Shown here piece by piece: positions 55,966 through 64,000 of a stretch of DNA of 64,000 nucleotides (position 1 is its first letter; each line of letters starts with the position of its first letter). The notes beneath the pieces are model-generated. The model saw only the letters and a program-made list of their open reading frames with translations. It made no database searches and had not been told where the DNA came from. A program made the translations under genes and the position numbers. The stretch is from Tolypocladium sp. Sup5 PDA-1. Lineage: Eukaryota; Ascomycota; Sordariomycetes; Hypocreales; Ophiocordycipitaceae. Location: NCBI GenBank assembly GCA_000750105.3, contig JPHH03000048.1:1-64000 (forward strand). Direction: 5' to 3'.

Positions 55966-56736
55966 TTTCTCACCTGAGAACGCTCGTCGCCATTCGTCGT
56001 CGCCATTCGTCATCGCCATCTCGAACATTCATTCAATTGACTTCCCTTGGTCACGCTCTTTTTCGACAATGCTCTGGAGGAACACTACTCAAGTCGTTCT
56101 TAGGCGTTAGTGGCGACGCTCCTGCAAGGCCACATAGCGGGACTCGACGCGTTCTGGACTTGAAGATGATCTCATTGTCCACAAGGCGTCCAAATTCTTG
56201 CTTCGCGCACTGGACGTGTGAGGTTCGAACTTTCCCGACACCACGACGGGTCCCGCGTAGCTACGATCCCAACAGCCTCAAGAGTTACCCACTCGTGATG
56301 GCCAAAGCTGGCTATGAAGCGAGGTGTCCTGTCGTTATGAAGTATTACTTCCTACATACACCAAATTGGTATTGCCTCGTGTACACAATGTCATGCCCGT
56401 TAACATCATCTGCAAAGACCCCCCAAGTCGCACTCCTATGGCCGTCCAGCGCTCGCCTCAAGCATTGACCTCGCCCATGTATGCCAGACACTGGAGACAG
56501 GTTCCAATGACTATCCAAGCCGAGCTTTAGCTGATCCTATCTCGCAGCCTGTGTTGTAAACGGTGATGGAAGGAAAGGCTGCTGCTGTTCCTATGATTTC
56601 ATCATGTTCGAGACGCCGGACTGCTTGGCCCAGAGCCACCGCCTGCGATCCAGCTACTATCATCGATAGCTGAACTGCCGCCTATCTTAGAGTAAGTGTG
56701 CTGTCCTTTTTCGCCGGGACATCTCGCCGCAATTGG
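55966..56736. other. possible further coding relic, unrecognised
   Basis: Plus-strand fragments such as GHIAGLDAFWT and DDLIVHKASKFLLRALDV read as protein across several frames with stops, suggesting another decayed gene. No family could be named. Confidence 0.3.
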
Positions 56737-58546
56737 TCAGACCTTCTTCTTAACTGCATAGTTCGGTAGATGTAAGTCCCCGCAAAACTCATCGCTAAAC
56801 AAACCAAAGCCCAGGAGCGAAGAGATAGTTGCTGCAGGCCACTTCCAGCCAGGCACCGGCAATGACTCAACGGCTGTCTTGAAGTGCTTCGACGCGGTCC
56901 TAGAATAAGCAGCTACTTTCCAGTTACGATCCAGAGCCACAATTTGAATAATATCCTCTGAATGGGCGGGAATTGGAATCCTGGTCTCGAATTGCGCCTT
57001 TGGAACTCTGACGTGGTCAAACCGGGTATCACTGTCTCCCTTCCGTCCGCTTTGGAGAACCCACGCGTCGATTTCTGTAGCACCATTGCAGCTTACATAA
57101 ACAGCCCTTTCCCCGGGATCGACAACAACGTCAGGGAGAGTCCTAGGATGTCCCACCCAATTGAACTTGATCGTGCGATAGTGTTGTACCTTGGCCCAGT
57201 TCATACCAGGGAGCCCGGTCATACCAGGGAGCCGGGCGAGCGCAAGGTGCGTATCGTAGAGGGCTTCGCTGCCCGAGAACTCTTTGGGGGCCGGGATATG
57301 GCTAAAACTGAGTAGAACGTTGTTGTTTAGCAGAAATCGCAAAGAAGAAGGGGCGGCAGCAGGCCCGGGTGCCTGGTATGTCTTGACGAGAGTAGCGGCC
57401 ATTTGCTCCAAGTTGAGCTCGACCACAAGAGCACGATTGTGAGCCAGACCACTATTGTGCTCAGCAGAGTCAGAAATGTAACTAGAGTCGTGGTCCAAGA
57501 TTGTGAGTGTTGTGGTCGAGAAAGCTGGCCTGGTGGTACCCGGAGAACTGGGTGGCAACTCCACCTGACAAGTCCTCAAAGTCGTTTGCGGAGCCGCCGA
57601 GTTGCCAAAGAGTATAGCCACCCTCGTAGCTAATGCAAAACACTGCATGGCTGCCCGAGCACGCCAGAGAGCAAATATTCCCCATCTGTGTTCTTGTCGA
57701 TGCTATTGATGGAAAAGGAGGGGATCTCGCCGAGGTGGGGGGTGTGTTGGGATGCATGTCACTCCTAGAGCAGCTTGCCGGAGTCAAGGTCTATATCTTG
57801 GAAGATGCTGTCGTGTGCCCAGTCTGTTGACGAAGTATGACCAGAATTGAGCGTCTGTATCGGCGCCTTGTGGCTGAAGTTGATAACAGCGGCGCCAGCC
57901 CTGGTGATTCGAAGCCCGCGCAGGTCGCCAGTGAAGATTCCCACTGGCTTGATTTCCATAAAGACCTGATGTCGCTCGCCTAACTACGTAGAAGCAAAAG
58001 CGCTAGCCAGCCATGCAGGTCTCGGAACTTTGCGCTGCGTGTGTTGGCCGTTCTCTCACTCACAGCCATCGAACAAGCAAAGCAGAACGCATCGAAGCTT
58101 ACCATGAGATGATGACCAGAGCTGGTGCCTTTTGATTTTTACCCTTTGGACAAAAAGGTGATGTAGTTTTTCCCCTTGAATTGCTGAACCTTGACGTCCA
58201 TGATTTTGACATTATTCCATCGAGTCGGCATCCACACAAGGTTTCCTTAGTTGTCGAAAATCATAAAGGGCCTACCATCATGATCTCCGCGCCGCTGGTG
58301 GAAGATGAGGCCAGTGTCGCATTGGTCACTTTGCTGTACTATGTTTGGCTTCGGGAATTGTACGTTGAAGGATTGGTAGCTCTGCCGCGGGGAGATGCCA
58401 TACAATCCCCAGCCGTACCAGGTTGATGCTTCAAAGTACGGCTTGCTGGATGCTTGATAAGTACGGAAGTCAACTAGCCAAGCGCTCAGCCAAAGGATGA
58501 ACAAGAGAAGGAGTAGGAGGCATAGGGACTCGACCTGATCTCGCAT
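56737..58546 (-). pseudogene. arylsulfotransferase-like (ASST) protein relic
   Basis: ASST-type proteins are secreted or membrane-anchored beta-propellers that move sulfate between phenols. The minus strand begins with a hydrophobic leader (CLLLLLLFILWLSAWL), followed by SYQSFNVQFPKPNIV and HQRRGDHDGRPFMIFDN. A TAA (58244-58246) then precedes GNLVWMPTRWNNV. Later parts read TDWAHDSIFQDIDLDSGKLL, two stops, SINSIDKNTDGEYLLSG, YTLWQLGGSANDFEDLSGG, and DVVVDPGERAVYVSCNGATE through to VPGWKWPAATISSLLGFGLF at the C-terminus (stop at 56737). Order and spacing follow the family, but stops at expected Trp/Phe positions and several frame changes kill it. The last 300 codons remain open. Confidence 0.8.
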
Positions 58547-59259
58547 TTTGTAAAGTGTACACGGTTTTGATGATGGCTAGAAGTGCATAGGTTTGTAGAC
58601 ACGCTGCGATGAGCGTTCGAGAGATGCCTAGCAGGACGGGTGCTGGTTGGGTCAAGATGAAAGTTGTTCGACTCGTCTCACTGGCTCCACGATACGAAGT
58701 AATTGTGCCGTTCTGATGCTGCTCTGTGATTGGGTACTAGCATCTTCCGCCGACCAGTAGCATATAATAACGGTGTACGAAGTAGGGGTCAGTCAATGAG
58801 GTGCGCTGTACAGTGCGTGTATGGACAAGCCTCTCGCGGTCCAACGGTGGTGAGCCACGTCTGACTGCAGTATCCCGTCTTTACGCGATGGGGCCTAGAG
58901 CTGACGACCTGCGGTAGGCTGTGTGCCAAGGGTGTACTGGTTGCATCCTACCAATAAACTTGTCTGTGCCGTCTGCATAGTTGCTGCAGCTGCGGATCGG
59001 CCTAGCTCAAGATTTGTAAGAAAGCTAAATATACATACACGTACGGACCGGGCCGCCCAAAAAAGTTCCTGCAGCCCGACGGCCCGCACGAGTGTCGAAC
59101 ATAACATGTGGATAACAGCGCGCAACAAACGCGCGGCCGGGCCGGTCTCTCATAAATGGTGTTGGAGTACGCTCGGTTTGATGATATATCGGTGTGGCTG
59201 TATGTGCCTGGATCTACTACGGAGTATACCTAGCTACCTGCGTATCCGTAGTATAGAGG

Positions 59260-59293
59260 CCCTGATCCATGAGACCTGAAATAATTTGAGGCG
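59260..59293 (+). repeat. left arm of a 34-bp inverted repeat
   Basis: CCCTGATCCATGAGACCTGA and the following AATAATTTGAGGCG match the reverse complement of 60060-60093 with two differences. The arms enclose about 770 bp without a recognisable transposase. Confidence 0.75.
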
Positions 59294-60059
59294 ACATGCA
59301 AAAATGCACAAGAAGGTCACTATTTCCCTCTTTGGGAGGGATATTTCGCATCAATGAGGATGAGTGACGCCACCGAGCATCTCTCTGTCCCCCCCTTTTC
59401 AACATGTACCGAGCTAGGGGCCGGTTGACTGCCTGTATGAGACATGGTTGCCAAGAAAGATGCTCTTTTCTGCCCCCAATCGCCTCAAATTGTTAGAGGG
59501 TCGTGCCGACCCTCGAGTTATCTGAGGCGGTCGGTAGTATTATTATTAGCCGTGACGGCACTTCGGTTTTACGATAACGACGATAATTTCTACGCTCGGG
59601 CTCGAGCGACTAATTATCGAGGATGCCGTTAAGAAGGCAATTGGCACCGCAACCGCGATATTAGCTATCTTATATATTTTCAACTAGCCGATACGCCTTT
59701 CTACGAATATTAACCGCAATAACGCTAATTCCTAATCGTCAGTCTACTTCAGTATCTGACTTCTGGAAGGTTGAGGTGACTGACTTGCTGATGTTCTCGT
59801 CGGAGGCATTGTGGCTAGGAACGTAGAAAACGCCGGCCGAATCGAATACGACAATCATAATACGACGATAACACGATCACGAAGTCTAGAAAATACTAAC
59901 GAATCTGACCCTCATCAGCAACAACGATGAATTCGGCGCCACAAGTGGCAAGGCAGTGAGAGACGTTAACGAATGTGGTCTAGTTGCACCCCCCCGTCTT
60001 GTGGGACGGTACGAGGGAATCCCCCCACTGAAATTGTGCGACGGAAGTCTCCTCGCGTC

Positions 60060-60093
60060 CGCCTCGAATTATTTGAGGTCTCATGGATCAGGG
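60060..60093 (-). repeat. right arm of the 34-bp inverted repeat
   Basis: Plus strand CGCCTCGAATTATTTGAGGT continuing CTCATGGATCAGGG; reverse complement of 59260-59293 at 32 of 34 positions. Related shorter words (CGCCTCAAATTGTT near 59479, CTCGAGTTATCTGAGGCGG near 59513) lie between the arms. Confidence 0.75.
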
Positions 60094-60407
60094 ACAGAAC
60101 GTATAATGTGGTGGGGTTTCCAAAACCGCCCTCAGTGACGACCTTCGTCTTACTTTTCAATATTGCACGACTAGGCATGATGTGGTAAAGACTGTCCAAT
60201 TTCTATCTAAAGGAAAGGATAAGGTCGGCTCGTACACAAAGATTCAATTGGCAAGGTAACCAAGGGAAACAAGCTGGCTAAGACGGCCGTGGAGAGTGAG
60301 ATGTGCGTCGGGGCGACGGAGAGTGTCCCGGTTAGCCCCGTCTGACCAAACTGCAGGGGGCCGCAGCCGAAGCTGTGGTCTGATTCTCACAGCTCCAAGA
60401 TCCATAC

Positions 60408-60815
60408 TCAGCAGCTGCAGCCACAGGTCTTGCAGTTGCCAATGCCACAGGCCTGGTTGAGGTTGCACTGGTCATCGTTGACGCAGCCGATCCAATTTCC
60501 GTAGCCATCGTTGAAAGCAGTCCAGCACCACTGGCCAGTTCCAGCACCACCGCAGTTCTTCCAGCAATATCCCTTTGAGCAGCCAGACTGCTTGCCGTGC
60601 CAGCATTCGCGCTTGGAGATCGCGTTGGGGGACGCGGCCACCGGGTGCTCTGCACAGTTGCGGATGGCATTGACATCAACATCAGCGGGGAGTGAAGATG
60701 CGTCGACTTTCATCACACCCAAGGCACCGCATTCTGCTGCCACGTTGTCCGTGGGGGAAGACAATGCAATACCGCATTGAAGAGCGACGAAGAGGATGAT
60801 GTTGATGAACTTCAT
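60408..60815 (-). CDS. small secreted cysteine-rich protein with Kex2-type propeptide
   Basis: Single exon, 135 residues. MKFINIILFVALQCGIALSS is a signal peptide, followed by a propeptide to residue 69 ending in the dibasic site AISKR. The mature part (about 66 residues from Glu70) has 12 cysteines (71, 79, 84, 88, 97, 111, 117, 123, 128, 131, 133, 135), an even number that could form six disulfides, with GCSKGYCWKNCGG, GQWCWTAFNDG and a CKTCGCSC tail. Similar prepro cysteine-rich proteins are widespread in fungi, with roles as effectors, antimicrobial proteins or stress-induced proteins; no function can be assigned here. The frame is intact amid relics, which suggests selection. A TATA box lies about 140 bp upstream. 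Confidence 0.88.
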   Translation of the reverse strand: MKFINIILFVALQCGIALSSPTDNVAAECGALGVMKVDASSLPADVDVNAIRNCAEHPVAASPNAISKRECWHGKQSGCSKGYCWKNCGGAGTGQWCWTAFNDGYGNWIGCVNDDQCNLNQACGIGNCKTCGCSC

Positions 60816-60951
60816 GTTTTCTTTATGATGGGTCTCAAAATGTAGGCAAGACGTTGATGATCAACGAGATTGATGTGTGTCGACTAAGTGTGTTTGTATC
60901 TGAGCGTTGATGATGTCCCAGATTCTGCACTCTCGAGCGCAGGAGTCATCC

Positions 60952-60959
60952 CTTTTATA
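60952..60959 (-). promoter_or_regulatory. TATA box of the cysteine-rich protein gene
   Basis: Plus-strand CTTTTATA is TATAAAAG on the coding strand, about 137 bases upstream of the ATG at 60815, a position compatible with a short 5' leader. Confidence 0.6.
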
Positions 60960-61947
60960 CTTGAGGGGTCGCTAGTTGGACTGCTCTTATGTTATCGACT
61001 GATCAACACCTGGACCGTGTCTTGGACATCCTTGACAGACCAGGGATCAGGACGGTGAGCCGGGCACTGCACGCGGCGACCTGTTTCAATGATCCAGCTA
61101 CAATTCTTGGCCTTATCGAAGCCCGGTGGTGCCGACATGCGGTGTTTGTCTTGTTGAGAAGTCACGGGCTCGAGTGGGTCCTAACCAGGGCAGCACTGGT
61201 TCTCCCGCGACGCCCGGGGGGAAGACAGCCAGGATTCAAACAGTTGCCGACCATAACCGGCCGATTCTCTCGCCCAACACAGTTGCTTTTTACATGATCC
61301 AATGTCTTTCTCCCCAAAAATGTGGCGTTCGAAAAGAGGAGCCGCTGGCCGGGAAAATACTACAATGTGTTCCCCGGAGACACTTGCAAAGGTTCCTCGC
61401 ATGCTATCCAAACCAAGCGAAAACAACCATTTTCTTTTACGCTCCTCATAAAGTTCCGCATCAGGGTTGTGTCTGAGAGTTTGCACACGATATGGATTGC
61501 ACGACCCTTACTTCTTTTCTTCTTCGACGACCACACCAACTAGAGCGCATATGGGACGAAGTGCAAACTACGACGAAACGACAGCCAGTGTAAGATCAAC
61601 TATAAGATGGACAGCGAAGTACTGTATACTGTTTGCACGAGGATGGTATCACGTTAGGCTTGTTTGGCTGCCGCAGCACCAGCTTGCATGTTTGGGCATT
61701 CTTGCAAACTCGTTACCACCTCGGCTATTTCTAGTTTGGTGTTTCTCCGAGAAAAGTTTATAATCAAAGCTATTCCTGTGACTTCTCCCACGTCATCTCG
61801 TGCATGGCAAAGGATTTCGAGGTTGCATTGAAGCCAAGCTGGTTGCCTCCTGAGTCCTGACCATGGACGTGCAGTTGAAAATGCCTGTGGTTGTGTCGGC
61901 ATTGTCCTTTTTAATCCTAGTTCCGTCAGCCAACAGTAATAGAATCC
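60960..61947. other. intergenic, nothing recognised
   Basis: Two open frames (plus 61126-61476, minus 61181-61486) overlap each other and have no family features. Confidence 0.4.
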
Positions 61948-62232
61948 TTGAAAGAGTTCTTGGCCGCGCTTTTTCCTGCCGCACGTGAGCCGCTTTACGT
62001 CAACTTCGGTCTAGCCGACCACGTATTGCATGATGCGCTAGGTTTCCTCCGAGAGGACTCCGCAGCAAAGGCCGAGGCAAAGATTCCGTGCTGGGTTGGA
62101 AGCCTCTTTGACAGGCGTCAACACTTGCCACCTGATCAAATCATAGTGCATTGCGCATTCGATCATACGACTTATGCAGGACTGCCTGAACTTTTGTCCC
62201 GCACAGGCATACACACAGGGAGCCGTTTGTGA
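61948..62232 (+). CDS. hypothetical small protein or gene fragment
   Basis: A 94-codon frame with protein-like composition (EFLAALFPAAREPLYVNFGL, LGFLREDSAAKAEAKIPCWV, HLPPDQIIVHCAFDHTTYAG). Not recognised. A splice-acceptor-like AACAG lies just upstream (about 61937), so it may be a last exon or a relic. No partner exon was found. Confidence 0.35.
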   Translation: MKEFLAALFPAAREPLYVNFGLADHVLHDALGFLREDSAAKAEAKIPCWVGSLFDRRQHLPPDQIIVHCAFDHTTYAGLPELLSRTGIHTGSRL

Positions 62233-62407
62233 TTCCTCTATAGTAACGGTGGTTCACACATCATAGGGGAATCGGTTCGTCTACATGTAACTAAAACACC
62301 AAAATGATTAGGAAACCTCACTCAGACGGATACAGACCTAACCATCAAATCTCGCTGCGTGCGCCATTACTCAGACACCAACTGCACCGCGCTACCTCAT
62401 CTTCGCC

Positions 62408-64000
62408 ATGCGCTTCTATGCATTTGTTGAGGCGACGATCTTGAGCCTCGTCCTTGGTCTTACGCCGGGCTACCAATCTGCAAACGCCGCCGCATTAGAC
62501 GGTACCCTCACTTACCGCTGGAACGGGCCCCCGTCAACCTTTGACTACTCCACGAACGAGCCGACTTCCAGAAATTGGATTGGTCTCTATCGGGCATCTG
62601 GTGGTGGCCCGGATGATCAGAAGCATGTCGAAGACTCTCTGGTATGGGCTTATGCTCCGAACCAAGCGGGGTCAATACGGCTATCTACTTTGGCGTTGTC
62701 GCCTGGAAAGTATAAAGCCTACTTTCTCGCGAATGATGAGTACAAGTGGTTAGCGAACCCCATCGAGGTTGTCCTGTCTCATGCGGGAGGCTCGCTTTCT
62801 CTTGCAAGCGACAAGTCTCCATTTACGTTTAAGTATTCGACCGCGTCGCCCAAGCCGAAGAACTGGATTGGCATCTATTACGCTTACGGAGGTGGGCCAG
62901 ATAACCAGTCACGCGTGACTGGTTCTTTGGTATGGGATTGGGCCCCAGACGGAGAAGGGACGGTGCATCTTCCTGTCTCCAAGCTGCAGCCGGGTAGCTA
63001 CAAGGCCTACTTCCTCGGAGACAATGGATTCGAATGGTTTGCCGACCCTATCGAAGTCTTTCTTCCAGGAGATGGTCCTCTGAACTTTATTGTGTCGAAA
63101 TTCAAGACGAAAAATGCCCGGCAGGGGGATCCTTTCAAGGCGAGCATTCATGGCCTTCTCGCCAACCCCCACGACGCAAAACCCCAATTCTCCAAGACGA
63201 GTGCCTCGACAGGTGCTGACTGGGTCCAAGTATCTGTTGATGGGACATTATCCGGAACTCCAAAGACGTCCACGGGTACCACGAAGGTCACCATCGAAGC
63301 AACCGGGTCCAACGGGTCCAAAGCTCAATTGGAAGTCACCATTCCGGTCCTCGGCTCAGGCTCTCTACTGGTTAGAGAGCTGAGTGTCATGTCTTACAAC
63401 CTGTGGTTTGGGGGCACTCAGGTCAACGACTACCACAACAAGCAGATTCGTTTCCTCAGCAGCAGTGGTGTGGATATCGTCGGACTTCAAGAGAGCACGG
63501 ACGGTCATGCGATCCGGTTGGCACAGGCACTAGGCTGGAACTACTGGCAGGGCAACGATGTCGGCATAATCTCTCGCTACCCTATTGTGGAGGTATATCC
63601 GGCGACTTCAAATGCAGGTGCCGTACGGATCGCGCTGGACGGCGACAAGCAAGTCATCGTGTGGAATGCCCACTTGGGTTACACACCATACGGCCCGTAC
63701 GACTTCTGCTTCGATAACATGGACAAAGATGTGGTTATAACCCGCGAGGCTCAGTCTGGTCGTACCGGACAGATGATCGAGATCATGGACCGTATGAAGG
63801 ACGAGCTAAAACGTGCGGATAAGATCCCTGTCCTGCTCACAGGAGACTTCAACGCACCGTCGCACCTGGACTGGACCGACTCCGGGAAACAGCTACACTG
63901 TGGCGTGGGATCTGTTCTTTGGCCCACGTCGATGTACCCGATGATGGCAGGGCTGGTCGACTCATACAGAGTGATCCACAGAGATCCGGTAGCCCAGCCC
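62408..64000 (+). CDS. secreted endonuclease/exonuclease/phosphatase-family protein, 3' end outside the window
   Basis: Open for 531 codons to the window edge. MRFYAFVEATILSLVLGLTP is a signal peptide. Two tandem related domains follow (about residues 30-125 and 126-220), each with NWIGLYRASGGGPD/NWIGIYYAYGGGPD, a SLVW strand, and PGKYKAYFLANDEYKWLANP/PGSYKAYFLGDNGFEWFADP, resembling the beta-sandwich repeats found before phosphatase domains. An Ig/cadherin-like linker (about 225-315, ending in TIEATGSNGSKAQLEVTIPV) leads to the catalytic domain from residue 325: SVMSYNLWFGGT, VDIVGLQEST with the metal-binding glutamate, VWNAHLGYTPYG and LLTGDFNAPSHLDW. These are the signatures of the EEP superfamily (sphingomyelinase, phosphatase, nuclease). 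The substrate cannot be told. No intron is needed. Confidence 0.88.
   Translation, partial: MRFYAFVEATILSLVLGLTPGYQSANAAALDGTLTYRWNGPPSTFDYSTNEPTSRNWIGLYRASGGGPDDQKHVEDSLVWAYAPNQAGSIRLSTLALSPGKYKAYFLANDEYKWLANPIEVVLSHAGGSLSLASDKSPFTFKYSTASPKPKNWIGIYYAYGGGPDNQSRVTGSLVWDWAPDGEGTVHLPVSKLQPGSYKAYFLGDNGFEWFADPIEVFLPGDGPLNFIVSKFKTKNARQGDPFKASIHGLLANPHDAKPQFSKTSASTGADWVQVSVDGTLSGTPKTSTGTTKVTIEATGSNGSKAQLEVTIPVLGSGSLLVRELSVMSYNLWFGGTQVNDYHNKQIRFLSSSGVDIVGLQESTDGHAIRLAQALGWNYWQGNDVGIISRYPIVEVYPATSNAGAVRIALDGDKQVIVWNAHLGYTPYGPYDFCFDNMDKDVVITREAQSGRTGQMIEIMDRMKDELKRADKIPVLLTGDFNAPSHLDWTDSGKQLHCGVGSVLWPTSMYPMMAGLVDSYRVIHRDPVAQP

Larger units (their letters stand above)
58547..60407. other. long noncoding stretch with inverted repeat and RIP-like patches
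   Basis: No gene is recognised in 1.9 kb. The part at 59500-59950 is TpA-rich and CpA-poor, like the RIP blocks. It contains the 34-bp inverted repeat listed separately and homopurine/homopyrimidine patches. Confidence 0.45.

Overview
The window reads as chromosomal DNA of a filamentous ascomycete (Pezizomycotina, probably Sordariomycetes). The genes have short spliceosomal introns of 50-90 bp (mostly GT-AG, one GC-AG). There are two Zn2Cys6 transcription factors, two allantoate-permease-like MFS transporters, fungal polyketide synthase, P450 and UstYa-like relics, and signal-peptide-bearing secreted proteins. Two blocks (1-2.9 kb and 25.2-35.6 kb) are Ty3/gypsy retrotransposon debris in which CpA and TpG have almost vanished and TpA is in great excess. 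That is the footprint of repeat-induced point mutation (RIP), so no open frame survives there.

Layout. 1-3 kb: RIP-degraded gypsy 3' half, its LTR, and an opposed LTR scrap. 3.4-7.3 kb: a graveyard of broken genes (UstYa-like DUF3328, REI1-like zinc finger, RHS/YD-repeat protein). 7.8-24.7 kb: the conserved-looking part, holding six complete genes: long-chain acyl-CoA synthetase, 5-oxoprolinase, an MFS carrier, a class I glutamine amidotransferase, a class I/II aminotransferase and an isocitrate-lyase-fold protein; one PKS C-terminal relic sits among them. 25.2-35.6 kb: nested gypsy copies and LTRs in both orientations. 36.5-40.6 kb: a Zn2Cys6 regulator and a 5'-incomplete LD-carboxypeptidase (S66) gene. 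42-45.7 kb: relics of a secreted cysteine-containing protein and of a P450 joined to a PKS methyltransferase domain. 46.4-52.3 kb: an M20 amidohydrolase (one internal stop), a Zn2Cys6 regulator and an MFS transporter, plausibly one small catabolic module. 53-58.6 kb: four more broken genes (a beta-propeller-like scrap, alpha/beta hydrolase, Vps62-like, arylsulfotransferase-like). 60.4-64 kb: an intact 12-cysteine secreted protein and a large secreted endonuclease/exonuclease/phosphatase protein that runs off the window.

How the genes may work together. The 11.9-24.7 kb genes pair an import function (MFS) with amino-acid-type chemistry (5-oxoprolinase, glutamine amidotransferase-like hydrolase, aminotransferase) and a C-C lyase-fold enzyme. 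Two pairs are divergent, which suggests an accessory amine/carboxylate pathway; this is inference from neighbourhood only. The most unusual protein is the isocitrate-lyase homologue, in which all three of the best known active-site signatures are replaced, so it is unlikely to be an isocitrate lyase. Many pseudogenes carry CAG/CAA-to-stop or TGG-to-stop changes, as expected if RIP has leaked out of the repeats into neighbouring genes.

Limits: all boundaries, splice sites and family names are from reading the sequence and recalling family motifs. No database search or alignment was run.
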